Positions 25,877-36,818 are shown, counted from the first letter of the stretch. The stretch is 64,000 nucleotides of DNA from Actinobacillus sp. GY-402 (GCF_014843355.1 NZ_CP062137.1:1922001-1986000), one strand, 5' to 3'. The notes: generated by a model from the sequence alone, not told the origin. Numbers and translations: made by a program.

Positions 25877-27736
25877 CTAATGATCGAAAATATCGCGATC
25901 GCGCAACAAATGAAAATTGCCTTTGCGACGTAAAAAACCGCAACGATCAAAATATTCCGTCAACTGTACCGTTAATTTCCGCCCGAACTGCAATTCGTCA
26001 CGCAGCTGATTCACCGAAATCGCGCCCTGCGCTTCAATCAACGCTTTAATCTTCTCCGCGTACCGATAAACGGTTTCCGTTAAAAAGAACCGATCCTTCA
26101 CAATCGCCGTTAAATATCCCAAATTTCCCGCTTTATAACAGAAATTGCGCATAACGGTTTCCTCCACGTTCAACGCCGTTGCCAATTCGCGCACCCAAAA
26201 GGCTTGTCCGTTTTGTTCTGCAAATTTCGCCGATACCCGTTGCCACAAGGCTTGTTCTTCCTGATTAAACTGAATGCGATGGGTCGGCAAATGCAGCCAG
26301 CCGCGACTTTGCTGCAGGCGACCGTCCGCCAGCAACTGATCGATCAAGTGATAAATCAATTTTTCCGGCTGCTGCAAGGCGGCAATGCGATACAAACGGG
26401 CTTTTCCCAGCCCCGCCTGATCGCTGTGCGCGGCGTGATAATGCTCAAGTGCGGTCAAAATTTGATGAGTTTTTTCCTGCTGATAATCCCGGTTAAAACA
26501 CCATTCCTGAAAGTGCGCCAAATGCTGTTCCGCCATCAAGGCGTCAAGCTGAGCGGCGGTCAGTTGTTCAATCCACATTAATTGCGAAGCGCTCACCGCT
26601 TGCGACCGCAAATATAAAGCCAATCGTTCGCCCACACTTTGGGCGTTCTGTAAATCCGTTAAAAAATTTAACCGCACTTCACTGCGTTTATGCCGTTTCG
26701 GCGAATACACTTCCAGCACCCGCGCACCCGCCGCCAGTTGTTTGTTATCGCCGCTGCGCAGAATCAATTTATCGCCATGGGCCAGAAACAGCGGCTTATC
26801 CAGCAGCACTTCCGCCAAAACTTCGCTATTTTTGACCGCACTTTTCGCCGTTAGCAGGCCCAGTTTACCCATCACATGACTCGCCGCGTGATAAACGTGC
26901 ACGGGCTGACTTTCGTTCAATTGCATTTCGGCATTCAACACCACAGTGAAGCGATCCGTCGGCCCCCAAGGCGCTTGCGAAAACAGCCAATCGCCCCGTT
27001 CAATCAAACTGCGGCCTAAATCCGCGTTAATATTTAATGCTAAACGTTGACCGGCAAGCCCTTCGCTATTTTGCTGATTTTGCGCATGAATATTTTTCAC
27101 CCGCACTTTTTCGCCGGTGGAAAGATAAAGCTCGTCATCAATTTTTACCTTGCCGCTAAATGCCGTGCCCGTTACCACCGTGCCCGCCCCTTTCACGGTG
27201 AAAACGCGATCGATGGCGTAACGAAACGGCTTATTTTGATCCGCCGGATTAGCAAGTGCGGTCAAAAATTCCCGTAATTCCGCAATGCCTTGCCCGCTCA
27301 CGGCGGAGGTGACAAAAAACGGATTCTTCGCTAAAAAAGGATAATCCTGTTTAATTTTGCGCTGAAGATCGTCGATCTGCGCCGAATCCGCACGATCCGC
27401 CTTAGTGATAACCAGCATAATTTTATCGATCTGCAGCAAGCGCAAAATGGCTAAATGTTCTTTCGTTTGCGCCTGCACACCTTCATCCGCCGCCACAATC
27501 AACATGGCGTAATGAATGCCGCCCAAACCCGCCAGCATATTGGCAAGGAATTTTTCATGCCCCGGCACATCGATAAAACCTAAAATTTTATCCTGCACCG
27601 GCAAATAGGCATAACCCAAATCAATAGTCATGCCCCGTTTTTTTTCTTCGGGCAAATGGGCGGTACTCACGCCCGTCAAAGCTTGCAAAAGCGCGGTTTT
27701 TCCGTGGTCAACATGACCGGATGTGACGATAATCAT
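25877..27736 (-). CDS. selB: Selenocysteine-specific elongation factor
   Basis: 619 aa. The EF-Tu-like GTPase domain has GHVDHGKTALLQALTG (7-22), RGMTIDLGYAY and DVPGHEKFL; beta-barrel domains II and III follow. The C-terminal third has the winged-helix repeats that bind SECIS mRNA hairpins. It delivers Sec-tRNA to UGA codons. The gene follows selA by 13 bases. Neither selC, selD nor a selenoprotein gene is visible in this window. Confidence 0.95.
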   Translation of the reverse strand: MIIVTSGHVDHGKTALLQALTGVSTAHLPEEKKRGMTIDLGYAYLPVQDKILGFIDVPGHEKFLANMLAGLGGIHYAMLIVAADEGVQAQTKEHLAILRLLQIDKIMLVITKADRADSAQIDDLQRKIKQDYPFLAKNPFFVTSAVSGQGIAELREFLTALANPADQNKPFRYAIDRVFTVKGAGTVVTGTAFSGKVKIDDELYLSTGEKVRVKNIHAQNQQNSEGLAGQRLALNINADLGRSLIERGDWLFSQAPWGPTDRFTVVLNAEMQLNESQPVHVYHAASHVMGKLGLLTAKSAVKNSEVLAEVLLDKPLFLAHGDKLILRSGDNKQLAAGARVLEVYSPKRHKRSEVRLNFLTDLQNAQSVGERLALYLRSQAVSASQLMWIEQLTAAQLDALMAEQHLAHFQEWCFNRDYQQEKTHQILTALEHYHAAHSDQAGLGKARLYRIAALQQPEKLIYHLIDQLLADGRLQQSRGWLHLPTHRIQFNQEEQALWQRVSAKFAEQNGQAFWVRELATALNVEETVMRNFCYKAGNLGYLTAIVKDRFFLTETVYRYAEKIKALIEAQGAISVNQLRDELQFGRKLTVQLTEYFDRCGFLRRKGNFHLLRDRDIFDH

Positions 27737-27749
27737 AATTTTTTCTTCG

Positions 27750-29138
27750 CTAATTTAATTCATCTAAGGCGGTTAATAACTTTTCAAGATCGGCGAGGGA
27801 ACGCAAATCCAGCCAAATTTTGTTGTTTTCCACCCGGGCGATAATCGGGCTTGAAAGTTTTTTAAAACGCGTTAAAAGTGCGGTCAGTTTTTGCGAACTT
27901 TTTTCTGCGATGGTGATGGCGACGGACGGAATCCTTGCCATAGGTTGCGAACCGCTACCTATTTGCGCCGAACTTGCTTCGATTTGCAGAGAAAATTCAT
28001 CATTCAACACCGATTCCAATTTTGCTTTCAACCGTTCGGCCTGCCGTTGTAATTGTTCGACCGGTTGAGTGAGTAAATGCAAACTCGTAAGTTTTTCGGC
28101 GAGTTTTTCAGGTTGAAGATACAAGCGCAAAGTGGCCTCCAAGCCGGCGAGGATCACTTTGTCGCAACGTAAAACCCGTTTCAGCGGATGAGATTGCAGT
28201 TGTCGAATCAGTTCTTTCTTGCCCGCAATAATGCCCGCCTGCGGACCGCCGAGCAGTTTATCGCCGGAAAAGGAAATCAAATCCACGCCCTGTGCGAATT
28301 TCTCCTGCACCGTCGGTTCTTTCGGCAGATTATATCGGGACAAATCCGTTAATGCGCCGCTGCCGAGATCGCTGATCACAGGAAGATTGAATTCTCTGCC
28401 CAATTCCACCAATTGATGTTCGGCCACCTCGCCGGTGAAACCGCAAATTTGATAGTTACTGCTGTGAACTTTCATTAAAAAGGCGGTATTTTCGTTAATT
28501 GCGTTGCGATAATCAGTTAAATGGGTACGATTCGTCGTCCCCACTTCCACCAGCTTGCAGCCCGCCTGCGCCATAATATCGGGAATACGGAAAGCCCCGC
28601 CGATTTCAATCAGTTCGCCGCGGGAAATAATCACTTCTTTGCCTTGAGCGAAAGTCGCCAGCATTAACAACACCGCCGCCGCATTGTTATTCACCACGCA
28701 AGCCGCTTCGGCGCCCGTAAGTTGGTGAACCAGCTCGCTGATATAGTTATCGCGATGGCTGCGTTTGCCGGCCTCTAAATCATATTCCAACGCCACATTC
28801 TCGCCCATAGCGGTTAAAGCGGCCCGCTGTGCGGACTCCGCCCATAAAGCGCGTCCTAAATTAGTGTGCAGTACGGTGCCGGTCAGATTATGTACGGATT
28901 TTATTTGTACCTGACTTTGCTGCAGCAAACGTCGTTCAATTTCGGCGAACACGGCTTGATCCTGAATTAAAAAATCGGGAAGTCGCCGGTTTTGCTGAAT
29001 AAATTGCCGGCTCTGTTGCAACAAAGCGCGACAAACGCCTACCACGGCCGAATGTCCGAATTTTGTCGTCAGTTGTTGCCCTTGAACGGCATTTAACAGC
29101 TTATCAACGGAAGGAAGTTGTTGGAAAAGTGCGGTCAT
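27750..29138 (-). CDS. selA: L-seryl-tRNA(Sec) selenium transferase
   Basis: 462 aa from [15 protein letters not shown], preceded by AAAAAGGACG; the start at 29213 is rejected. It converts Ser-tRNA(Sec) to Sec-tRNA(Sec) with selenophosphate. [14 protein letters not shown] and the PLP-Lys motif [15 protein letters not shown] are present, and length equals the E. coli enzyme within a residue. First gene of the selAB operon, with its promoter in the ~100 bases before the tannase gene's end. Confidence 0.96.
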   Translation of the reverse strand: MTALFQQLPSVDKLLNAVQGQQLTTKFGHSAVVGVCRALLQQSRQFIQQNRRLPDFLIQDQAVFAEIERRLLQQSQVQIKSVHNLTGTVLHTNLGRALWAESAQRAALTAMGENVALEYDLEAGKRSHRDNYISELVHQLTGAEAACVVNNNAAAVLLMLATFAQGKEVIISRGELIEIGGAFRIPDIMAQAGCKLVEVGTTNRTHLTDYRNAINENTAFLMKVHSSNYQICGFTGEVAEHQLVELGREFNLPVISDLGSGALTDLSRYNLPKEPTVQEKFAQGVDLISFSGDKLLGGPQAGIIAGKKELIRQLQSHPLKRVLRCDKVILAGLEATLRLYLQPEKLAEKLTSLHLLTQPVEQLQRQAERLKAKLESVLNDEFSLQIEASSAQIGSGSQPMARIPSVAITIAEKSSQKLTALLTRFKKLSSPIIARVENNKIWLDLRSLADLEKLLTALDELN

Positions 29139-29237
29139 TTTTTCGTCCTTTTTCGACAGAAATCTTGACCGCATTATACATGAGAACGGCAAAAATTGGG
29201 CGTTAATCCGCAATAATCACATCGTTCCCGCAGGCGC

Positions 29238-30839
29238 TTAACGGCACTCGAAACTGTCCGCTTTGCTCACATCGCCGCCTTTGTAAGTGGCCACTTGCGG
29301 ATAGGCGCAAATCGGCATGGTTTTGTTTTTATCCGGCAACGCTTTACCGGCTTTACCCACCAAATATGCCGGTGCGTTGCCGTTTTCCACCCATTGTTCC
29401 AAGGCGGTCAGCGGATCGATATCCTCAAATGCCGGTCCGCCGCCGCAGTGATTCATGCCGGGAATCATAAACACGCGGGCAAATTGTTCGGCCGCTTGCA
29501 TATCCGCCTGCAACTGTCGATACCAATCCCGTAAATCATGGGCGGAAAAAACCGGATCGGACACGCCTTCAAAAATAATCATTTTGCCGCCGCGGGACCG
29601 GAACGTGGATAAATCCGTTTTATCCGCGTCGTTAATGCCTGAAATTTGCGCAACTTTGGCGGGATCCTTATCAAAATCGAATTTCAGCGTATCAAAATCC
29701 GGATTGCGCGGCGTCATGAAATATTCTTTCAAACTCGCCGCCCCCATGGTGAAATTACGCGAATTCGGTTGTGCCGTTTGCGAATCGCCGTGTTTCCACT
29801 GGCGCCAGCCCTGAGTATTAATACCCGCATCGTAAGGCCAGGAACTGTACACATTTTCGCCTCGGCTGTTTTTCGCCCCGTTGAAAATGGCATTCAACAA
29901 CGCCACTTTTTGCGCTCCGATTTCCTGTTTCACCATTTCCGGTTTGAAATCGCAGTGTTCCCATGCATTAACAATGCCGTCTTCCAAACCGTCTTTCGCA
30001 TCGCAACGGGCAAGCACGCCCTTGACTACGGCGTCCAAATCCGCCTGAGTTAAAGCATTTGCCACGATTTTCTCGCCTTTCTCATTGGTCGGCGCAAATT
30101 TCATAAATTGCTGATTATCCCAGGCTTCGCCCATGGCGGCGCGGGATAAACGAAAACCCGGATTGCCCGCCACCACGCCGTCGAATTCCAAAGGATAACG
30201 CATAGCGGCATTCATGGCTTCCCGTCCGCCGTTGGAACAGCCCATAAAATAGCTGTGTTCAGGCTGAGTTTGATACATTTGCCCAATCAGCCGTTTCGCT
30301 GTCGCCGTCACTTTGCCGGTGGCGGCATAAGCGTAATTCAAACGCGCCTGCTGATCCGCGGTGAAAGCGGTATCGCGCGCGCCCTGATGTCCGCCGTCCA
30401 TGGTCACCACCGCATAACCGCGCATCAGTGCCGGCTGTGCATTGGAACCGCGTACCGGCACGGCGCCCACCGCCGGCGCTACAAAACCGTCCAGACCGCC
30501 GCCGCCCTGAAACAGGAATTTTTTATTCCAGTTTTGCGGCAAACGTAATTGAAAGCCGATAGCGTACGGTTTACCGTCCGCTCCCTGATATTTTTCAATT
30601 TCACCGTTCACCACGCAATGCGGCCCGGCCTTGGTCTGGCTCTCGCTGGCGCCGGTAAAACTGGACTGCTCGTCCTGCGGCAACACACCACCGGCAAACC
30701 ATTTCACGGACGTAATTTGAGCATTCGGAATGGCGACGTCTTTTAACGCCAGACATTGATTCTGTTCTGTTTGCGCCATGCCGTTTTGCGCGGCAACAAC
30801 CAATGCGACAAAACCTGAAAGTGCGGTCGATTTTTTCAT
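29238..30839 (-). CDS. Secreted tannase/feruloyl-esterase-family hydrolase
   Basis: 533 aa from MKKSTALSGFVALVVAAQNG, a Sec signal peptide cleaved near AQT; AAGGAGAAAAACG precedes it. The alpha/beta-hydrolase carries the CS-D-HC signature of fungal/bacterial tannases: the nucleophile is in GCSNGG (200-205), an Asp in GVSDPVFSAHD, and the His in GMNHCGGG. The flanking Cys residues would form the disulfide that joins the triad. Family members cleave gallate or cinnamate esters of plant phenolics. Substrate is not determined by sequence. Separated from potD by a terminator. Confidence 0.82.
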   Translation of the reverse strand: MKKSTALSGFVALVVAAQNGMAQTEQNQCLALKDVAIPNAQITSVKWFAGGVLPQDEQSSFTGASESQTKAGPHCVVNGEIEKYQGADGKPYAIGFQLRLPQNWNKKFLFQGGGGLDGFVAPAVGAVPVRGSNAQPALMRGYAVVTMDGGHQGARDTAFTADQQARLNYAYAATGKVTATAKRLIGQMYQTQPEHSYFMGCSNGGREAMNAAMRYPLEFDGVVAGNPGFRLSRAAMGEAWDNQQFMKFAPTNEKGEKIVANALTQADLDAVVKGVLARCDAKDGLEDGIVNAWEHCDFKPEMVKQEIGAQKVALLNAIFNGAKNSRGENVYSSWPYDAGINTQGWRQWKHGDSQTAQPNSRNFTMGAASLKEYFMTPRNPDFDTLKFDFDKDPAKVAQISGINDADKTDLSTFRSRGGKMIIFEGVSDPVFSAHDLRDWYRQLQADMQAAEQFARVFMIPGMNHCGGGPAFEDIDPLTALEQWVENGNAPAYLVGKAGKALPDKNKTMPICAYPQVATYKGGDVSKADSFECR

Positions 30840-30864
30840 CGTTTTTCTCCTTGACGGATAAAAT

Positions 30865-30900
30865 AAAAGCCGAAACCGTCGCAAGGTGTTTCAGCTTTGC
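30865..30900 (-). terminator. Terminator after potD
   Basis: On minus, AAAGCTGAAAC and GTTTCGGCTTTTATTTT pair around ACCTTGCGACG, just past the potD stop, separating it from the tannase gene. Confidence 0.7.
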
Positions 30901-30904
30901 CTGA

Positions 30905-31951
30905 TTAATTATCGGTTTTTAGCCGATTCCAGTATTTTTCATAAATATCCACGGCATCGCCCACATCAGCCTGAAAGACGCCCTTTTTCACTTCGCTTTC
31001 GGGCGGAAACAGCAACGGATTCGCCACATCTTCCGGTTTTAACAGCGCTTTCACTCCTTCATTCGGCATGGAATAGCCCATGCGCTCGATAATCACCTTC
31101 GCATGTTCCGGACGCAACATAAAATCGATAAATTTGTGCGCCGCTTCTACGTGTTGCGATCCTTTCGGAATCGCGTAATTATCCATCCAGAAAATCGCGC
31201 CTTCTTTCGGATAAATAAACTCGATATCCGGATTTTCGCGTTTCGCCATATAAGCCGAACCGTTCCAAATCATGCCCAAATCCACTTCGCCCTGAATATA
31301 CGGCAATTCCGGCGTGTCGGAATTAAAGGTCGCCACATTCGGCAAAAGTTTGGTTAACCGTTCGTATGCCGCTTTGATTTCCTCTTCGTTTTGCGTATTC
31401 GGTGATTTGCCGTCCAGCAATAACGCGATATGGAACACCTCGCGCGCATCGGCGGTTAACAGCACTTGCCCTTTGTATTCCGGATGCCACAAATCCGCCC
31501 AACCGGTGATTTTCGCCGGATCGATAACGCTTTTATTCACCCCGATACCGGTTAAGCCGTACACATAAGGCAGCGAATAATCGTTATTCGGATCAAAATC
31601 CTTATGCAACAGATTGGCCGGAATCTGGTTAAAATTGCTCAGTTTACTGTGATCAATTTTCTCCAGCATGCCTTCTTTCGCCATCTTACCGATGTAATAG
31701 CTGGAAGGAAACACCAAATCATAACCCGTATTTTTCAGCAGTTTCAGCTTCGAATACATTTCTTCGTTGCTTTCGAAAGTGGAATAATTTACATCAATGC
31801 CGGTTTCGCGCGTAAATTCGGCGATTAAATCGGAAGGAATGTAGTCCGTCCAGTTATAAATGCGGATTGATTCCGCCCAAGAGGAAGCTGAAAACAGCAT
31901 AACGGCCGAAACCGTCAGACTTTTCAAACAACAGGATAAGGATTTTTTCAC
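30905..31951 (-). CDS. potD: Spermidine/putrescine-binding periplasmic protein
   Basis: 348 aa. A signal peptide ends at ASSWA, followed by [20 protein letters not shown], the PotD/PotF start. The polyamine-box residues lie in [21 protein letters not shown] and [11 protein letters not shown]. It binds polyamines for the PotABC importer, which is not in the window, so this is a stand-alone copy like H. influenzae potD paralogues. It is divergent from the PuuB-like oxidase, suggesting linked polyamine use. Confidence 0.9.
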   Translation of the reverse strand: MKKSLSCCLKSLTVSAVMLFSASSWAESIRIYNWTDYIPSDLIAEFTRETGIDVNYSTFESNEEMYSKLKLLKNTGYDLVFPSSYYIGKMAKEGMLEKIDHSKLSNFNQIPANLLHKDFDPNNDYSLPYVYGLTGIGVNKSVIDPAKITGWADLWHPEYKGQVLLTADAREVFHIALLLDGKSPNTQNEEEIKAAYERLTKLLPNVATFNSDTPELPYIQGEVDLGMIWNGSAYMAKRENPDIEFIYPKEGAIFWMDNYAIPKGSQHVEAAHKFIDFMLRPEHAKVIIERMGYSMPNEGVKALLKPEDVANPLLFPPESEVKKGVFQADVGDAVDIYEKYWNRLKTDN

Positions 31952-32251
31952 GGCAGAACTCCTAATCAGGATAAAAGTGCGGTCAAAAAAAGCATCGTTT
32001 TTTGACTTTGGTTCGGCTTGCTTTTTAACGGAAAACCGAACCGTACGCCGTCCGTTTGCACGGATAACGGATAAAATTCGTACGAATTATAACACAGTCC
32101 GCCCGCTTCCGACAGCCGCCCGGCTAGCGACAATCACGGCGTTCTTGACGCACGGCGGCAATCGGAACTAAAATTCAGGCTAAAATCGAACCGCCGACAT
32201 TTCCGCCGTAAGCCTTAATGCCGCCTTTTCCACCTGAATTCAACTGACATT
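31952..32251. other. potD / PuuB-like divergent promoter region
   Basis: 300 bases with no gene. A USS-led hairpin lies at the potD end: GTGCGGTCAAAAAA near 31978 and TTTTTTGACTT near 31999. Arms GGTTCGG and CCGAACC occur at 32012-32045. The rest is moderately GC-rich without recognised promoter elements. Confidence 0.4.
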
Positions 32252-33547
32252 ATGCTAAATTTCGCCCATCAGGAACACATCCACAGTTATTATTACGCCA
32301 GCAAAAATCTCGACATAATCCGACCGCACTTAGACAAACCGCTTTCCGCCGATGTTTGCGTAATCGGCGCAGGATTCGGCGGATTATCGGCGGCCCTGGA
32401 ACTTGCCGAAAAAGGCAAACAAGTGATTGTACTGGAAGGCGCCCGCATCGGATTCGGCGCGTCGGGGCGTAGCGGCGGACAGGCGATTAACGGCTTTGAA
32501 GACGGCATTGATCAATATATCAAACGGTTCGGTTTGGACATCACCCGCCAACTTTGGGAAATGTCCCTGGAAGCCATTAATATTATTGACGAACGCATCA
32601 CCAAATACGATATTCGGTGCGACTGGAAAAAGGGCTATGCCACGGTGGCGCTCAATTCGCGCCGAATGGACGATCTCATCGCCATCGAACGGGCCAGCCG
32701 CGAAACCTTCGATTATCCCAACATGCAGCTGTGGGATAAAAACCAACTTAAACGACACCTCGGCAGCGACATTTACGTAGGCGGCCTGTATGACAGCAAT
32801 TCCGGCCATTTGCATCCGCTCAACTATTGCTTAGGGCTGGCAAAAGCCTGTCTGGATGCGGGCGTACGGATTTTTGAACAATCTCCCGTGGTGGATATTC
32901 GGCGCCGCGGCAATCAAGTGACGCTCGTCACCGACAAAGCCCGCGTCACCGCGCAAAACGCTGTCATCGCCGCCAACGCCTACATCACGAAAACGGCAAA
33001 ATCCGTGCACCGCGGCACCGCGCGCAAAATTCTGCCGGTAGAAAGTTTTATTATCGCCACCGAACCGCTCGATCAAGCCACCGCCGATAGCCTGATTAAT
33101 AACGGCATGTCCGTTTGCGACAACAATTTATTGCTGGATTACTACCGTTTAAGCGCGGACAACCGCTTGCTTTTCGGTTCCGACAGCAGCGCCGACAAAG
33201 ACATGATTCGCATCATGCGAAAGAATATGCTGAACGTATTTCCGCAACTGGAAGCGACCAAAATCGAATACGGCTGGGCGGGGCCTATCGACATGACGAT
33301 GAACGCCCGACCTTATTTCGGGCGCATCGCCCCGAATATTTTCTTCGCCCACGGCTATTCCGGGCACGGCGTCGCATTAACCGGCCTGGCCGGACGCATT
33401 ATTGCGGAGGCCATATGCGGCGACGACCGCCGTTTGCGCGTGTTCGAAACGCTCAAAATTCCGTCGCTTTACGGCGGCAAATGGGTAAAAAATCTGGCGC
33501 TGAAAATCGGAATTCCTTATTACAAATTTTTGGATAAATACCGCTAA
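32252..33547 (+). CDS. FAD-dependent amine oxidase, PuuB-like (gamma-glutamylputrescine oxidase family)
   Basis: 431 aa DAO-family flavoprotein. The FAD motif VCVIGAGFGGLSAALELAEK is near residue 35, followed by GFGASGRSGGQAINGFEDG; the C-terminal FAD contact is FAHGYSGHGVALTGLAGR. It matches PuuB/OrdL, which oxidises gamma-glutamylputrescine. Divergence from potD supports a polyamine link. The rest of the Puu pathway is not here, so another glycine- or amine-type substrate is possible. No obvious Shine-Dalgarno. Confidence 0.82.
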   Translation: MLNFAHQEHIHSYYYASKNLDIIRPHLDKPLSADVCVIGAGFGGLSAALELAEKGKQVIVLEGARIGFGASGRSGGQAINGFEDGIDQYIKRFGLDITRQLWEMSLEAINIIDERITKYDIRCDWKKGYATVALNSRRMDDLIAIERASRETFDYPNMQLWDKNQLKRHLGSDIYVGGLYDSNSGHLHPLNYCLGLAKACLDAGVRIFEQSPVVDIRRRGNQVTLVTDKARVTAQNAVIAANAYITKTAKSVHRGTARKILPVESFIIATEPLDQATADSLINNGMSVCDNNLLLDYYRLSADNRLLFGSDSSADKDMIRIMRKNMLNVFPQLEATKIEYGWAGPIDMTMNARPYFGRIAPNIFFAHGYSGHGVALTGLAGRIIAEAICGDDRRLRVFETLKIPSLYGGKWVKNLALKIGIPYYKFLDKYR

Positions 33548-33584
33548 AATCGCAAATCGAAAGGATTAACGCATTGAAAATAGG

Positions 33585-33700
33585 TAAAAGTGCGGTCAAA
33601 AAACGTCGTATTTTTTATTCGCAATCTTTTAAAAATTGCTCACAAGGGCCGTCGGCAAAGCCAGCGTTCAAAAAGTGATGATTTTTTGACCGCACTTTAG
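33585..33700. repeat. Structured intergenic repeat, copy A, bounded by USS arms
   Basis: Opposed USS cores (AAAGTGCGGTC near 33587 and GACCGCACTTT near 33688) bracket about 100 bases that recur at 47316-47418. Shared blocks are TTTTTTATTCGCAATC, CAAGGGCCGTCGGCAAAGCC and CGTTCAAAAAG. It contains two small hairpins and lies between convergent genes, where it can terminate both. Confidence 0.65.
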
Positions 33701-33727
33701 CGTCGGTTCACGAACGGTAAATCGGGT

Positions 33728-34456
33728 TTAAAGCCCTAACAGTCGAAACAGTTCTTTCAATTCCGCCTCGCTAAGCCGGCGATACTGTCCGTTCGGCAAG
33801 CCGTTCAGACTCAATCCGGCCACCGCCGTCCGCACCAGACGCAAAGTGGGAAAACCGATATGAGCCGTCATGCGGCGAACCTGACGGTTTTTGCCCTCGC
33901 TGATTTGAATTTCCAACCACGCGGTGGGAATGGTTTTACGCTCGCGAACGGGCGGCACCCGCGGCCATAAATCCGGCTCGGAAATCCACCGCACTTTTGC
34001 CGGTTTCGTCATGCCGTCTTTTAATTCCAGGCCGCGACGAAGCGGTTCCAAATCCGCTTCCGTCGGCCGCCCTTCCACCTGCACCCAATAGGTTTTCGGC
34101 AGTTTAAATTGCGGATTCGCCAATCGGTGCTGCAACTCGCCGTTATTGGTTAAAATCAGCAAGCCTTCGCTGTCGCGATCGAGCCGCCCGGCAGCGTACA
34201 CATCGGGCACGGGGATAAAATCCTTCAGGGTTTTGCGCCCATTTTCATCGCTAAACTGAGTCAGCACCTCGAAAGGTTTGTTGAACAGAATGACTTCAGT
34301 TTGCGCCAGACTCAAAGCCGGTTTCCGGCGGCGAAAATCAGTGCGAAAATCGACCGCACTTTTTGCCTGAGGACGCGCGGCCCGCATCTGATTTCTACGA
34401 GATCGTTCCGTTTGTGAACGGTTTTTAGCCTGAGTTTTTCGCAATTCGGTTCGCAT
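33728..34456 (-). CDS. rluE: 23S rRNA pseudouridine-2457 synthase
   Basis: 242 aa from [15 protein letters not shown] with AGGACGG before it. The frame stays open to 34879, but that part is the shadow of rsmJ. A basic tail of ~50 residues precedes the catalytic domain. The catalytic Asp is in [19 protein letters not shown], and KTYWVQVEG and [20 protein letters not shown] are RsuA/RluE-family motifs. It starts nine bases after the rsmJ stop, so trmA-rsmJ-rluE forms an RNA-modification operon. Confidence 0.92.
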   Translation of the reverse strand: MRTELRKTQAKNRSQTERSRRNQMRAARPQAKSAVDFRTDFRRRKPALSLAQTEVILFNKPFEVLTQFSDENGRKTLKDFIPVPDVYAAGRLDRDSEGLLILTNNGELQHRLANPQFKLPKTYWVQVEGRPTEADLEPLRRGLELKDGMTKPAKVRWISEPDLWPRVPPVRERKTIPTAWLEIQISEGKNRQVRRMTAHIGFPTLRLVRTAVAGLSLNGLPNGQYRRLSEAELKELFRLLGL

Positions 34457-34464
34457 AATCCGTC

Positions 34465-35232
34465 CTACGGAAGATAAATATCGAAGCGGTGATTTTTGGT
34501 TTCGCGCGAAAAATGCGGCGGAATCTGCGCGAGATATTCCGCATAATCGGGACGTTTCACCACGACTCGTTTCCGCGCCAGTCGGCGGGCGGGAGCGAGC
34601 AAGGCGTCCGCATCCGAATCCGCGCCCACCAAATGCTGAAACACCCGCATTTCTTTTTTCACCAGCGCCGATTTCTGTTTGTGCGGATACATGGGATCGA
34701 GATACACCACATCGGCAAAATCCCGGGCGGGATCCAGTTCTGCAATATGACAAACCTCCAGCAGCCGCATATTCCGTCGCATCATGTCGCCGATTTCGGC
34801 GTCCCGATAGGCGCGGCGCAAGCCGTCCTGCAGCAACAGGCGAACCACGGGATGGCGTTCCACCAAGCGCACCCGACAACCGACGGATGCCAGCACGAAG
34901 GCATCGCGCCCTAAACCGGCGGTGGCGTCGATTACGCTAGGCAATTCCGCGCCTTTTACGCCCACGGCTTTCGCCACCGCTTCACCGCGTCCGCCGCCGA
35001 ATTTACGGCGATGCGCCATCGCGCCGCCGACAAAATCCACAAATACGGCGCCCAGTTTGGGTTCGTCCAGCTTGCGCAGTTCCAAACGAAAATCCTCGTC
35101 TCCCATTTCCGTTTGCACCAACGCCAGCGGGCTGTTTTCAGCATGCATTAACCCCGCCGCGGCACATTGTTGCATGAAAAGTGCGGTCAAATTTTCGTCT
35201 GTTTTTAATTCGCTGCGTAATTGAATCATCAT
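34465..35232 (-). CDS. rsmJ: 16S rRNA (guanine-1516-N2) methyltransferase
   Basis: 255 aa starting [15 protein letters not shown], where the ATG overlaps the trmA TGA (ATGA). The SAM-binding [20 protein letters not shown] and the catalytic [19 protein letters not shown] segment are RsmJ hallmarks. The enzyme methylates G1516 of 16S rRNA. The coupling to trmA and rluE is visible in the overlaps. Confidence 0.93.
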   Translation of the reverse strand: MMIQLRSELKTDENLTALFMQQCAAAGLMHAENSPLALVQTEMGDEDFRLELRKLDEPKLGAVFVDFVGGAMAHRRKFGGGRGEAVAKAVGVKGAELPSVIDATAGLGRDAFVLASVGCRVRLVERHPVVRLLLQDGLRRAYRDAEIGDMMRRNMRLLEVCHIAELDPARDFADVVYLDPMYPHKQKSALVKKEMRVFQHLVGADSDADALLAPARRLARKRVVVKRPDYAEYLAQIPPHFSRETKNHRFDIYLP

Positions 35233-36338
35233 TTTCGAATCAGCCACACGCCTGCTTCCATATGATCGGTATAGGGGAATTGATCAAAGAGCGCCGCCCG
35301 TTCGATACGATGAGTTTGGCTCAAAGTCCGCAAATTTTCGCATAAAGTCTGCGGATTGCAGGAAATATACAAAATGCGATCATACTGCCGCACCAGTTTT
35401 ACCGTATCGGGATCCAGCCCCGCCCGTGGCGGATCCACCAAAATGGTGTTGCATTCGTATGCCTGCAAATCAACGCCTTTCAAGCGATTAAAGGTGCGCA
35501 CGCCGTTCATAGCCTGGGTAAATTCTTCCGCCGACATGCGGATAATCTGTACATTTTCCACCCGATTTGCCGCGATATTGAATTGCGCGGCCGCTACCGA
35601 CGGCTTGGCGATTTCCGTCGCCAGTACTTTGCGGAAATTTTGCGCCAAGGCAATGGAAAAATTGCCGTTGCCGCAATACAGTTCCAACAAATCCCCCCGA
35701 CTGCCGCGCGTGCAATCTATCGCCCATTCCAGCATTTTACAATTCACCGCCGCATTCGGCTGAGTGAAGCTGTTTTCCACTTGGCGATACACGTAATTTT
35801 TGCCGTTAACGGGCAGCACTTCGTCCGCAAAATCCTGATCCAGACAGATTTTCTGCTTGGCGGCGCGCCCGATAATCTGCACGGAAAATCCCTGATTTTC
35901 TAACCGCACTTTTAATGCCCGCGCCGCCGTTTGCCATTCTTCCGTCAACGTTTTGTGATACAACAGGCTGACAATAATCTGATCGCTCAACGTGCTGAGA
36001 TAATCAATCTGAAACAGCTTTTTGCCGAGCACTTCCCGTTCTTTCAGCAACGGCAGAATGGTCGCCATCATGCGGTTAATCAGCTGTGTGGCGATGGGAA
36101 ACCGATCCACGCGATAACGCCGCTTGGTGGTTTTATCGAACATGATGTGATAAAGATCGCCGTCGCGGTTTGAACTGTAATCGTGCCACAGGCGAAATTC
36201 CGCCCGCATGCGGAAATGTTGAGGCGGCGAAGCAAAAACCGTTAACGCCGGCGCCTTAAAAGGCGCCAAAAGTGCGGTCAGTTTTTGGCATTTTTTCGCT
36301 AATAATTCATCGTATTTTTCAATGGGTAAAGGTTGCAT
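35229..36338 (-). CDS. trmA: tRNA (uracil-54-C5) methyltransferase
   Basis: 369 aa from [16 protein letters not shown]; the start at 36380 adds 14 implausible residues. The family has [31 protein letters not shown] and the nucleophile motif [15 protein letters not shown], with DPPRAGLDP before it. It makes ribothymidine at position 54 of tRNA T-loops. First gene of trmA-rsmJ-rluE. Confidence 0.95.
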   Translation of the reverse strand: MQPLPIEKYDELLAKKCQKLTALLAPFKAPALTVFASPPQHFRMRAEFRLWHDYSSNRDGDLYHIMFDKTTKRRYRVDRFPIATQLINRMMATILPLLKEREVLGKKLFQIDYLSTLSDQIIVSLLYHKTLTEEWQTAARALKVRLENQGFSVQIIGRAAKQKICLDQDFADEVLPVNGKNYVYRQVENSFTQPNAAVNCKMLEWAIDCTRGSRGDLLELYCGNGNFSIALAQNFRKVLATEIAKPSVAAAQFNIAANRVENVQIIRMSAEEFTQAMNGVRTFNRLKGVDLQAYECNTILVDPPRAGLDPDTVKLVRQYDRILYISCNPQTLCENLRTLSQTHRIERAALFDQFPYTDHMEAGVWLIRK

Positions 36339-36389
36339 GTCAGAATTCGGTTGCAGTAAAAATTGGCGGGATTTTAGCATAACGCGAAG

Positions 36390-36425
36390 AAAAAGGCTTG
36401 ATTTCTCAAGCCTTAATCGATACGG
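36390..36425 (-). terminator. Terminator after ridA
   Basis: On minus, AAGGCTTGA-GAAA-TCAAGCCTT is followed by TTTCTTC, a few bases past the ridA stop. Confidence 0.8.
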
Positions 36426-36428
36426 AAA

Positions 36429-36818
36429 TTATTTGCGCACGGCGATGGCTTCAATTTCCAGGCCGACGTCTTTCGGCAACCGCGCCACTTCGACGCAAGA
36501 ACGCGCTGGGAAATTCGGATGGTCGTTTTCTTTGAAGAAGCGTTCGTATTCGGCATTTACCGCGGCAAAATCATTCAGATCTTTTACAAATACGGTCGTT
36601 TTTACAATATCCGCCACCTGCAAACCGGCTTGTTGAATAATCGCTTTAACGTTTTCCAGCGATTGACGAGCTTGCGCCGTGATATCCGCCGGTACTTCGC
36701 CCGTTGCCGGATTCACCGGAATCTGACCGGATGTCATCACTAAATTGCCCAAATCCACGGCTTGTACGTAAGGTCCGATTGCCGCCGGCGCCTTTTCGGT
36801 GTGAATAATTTTTGTCAT
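36429..36818 (-). CDS. ridA: 2-iminobutanoate/2-iminopropanoate deaminase
   Basis: 129 aa YjgF/RidA-family trimer-forming protein. It starts MTKIIHTEKAPAAIGPYVQA; TSGQIPVNPATGE and the substrate-binding Arg in FPARSCVEVARLPKD are conserved. It hydrolyses reactive enamine/imine products of PLP enzymes such as threonine dehydratase (ilvA lies elsewhere in the window). AGAAAGGAAATATC precedes the ATG. Corresponds to H. influenzae HI0719. Confidence 0.95.
   Translation of the reverse strand: MTKIIHTEKAPAAIGPYVQAVDLGNLVMTSGQIPVNPATGEVPADITAQARQSLENVKAIIQQAGLQVADIVKTTVFVKDLNDFAAVNAEYERFFKENDHPNFPARSCVEVARLPKDVGLEIEAIAVRK

Noticed and set aside
34457-34879. Long N-terminal extension of rluE
   Set aside because: The extra 141 residues overlap rsmJ in another frame and are Arg/Ser/Gly-rich, typical of a shadow frame; the ATG at 34456 has a good ribosome site.
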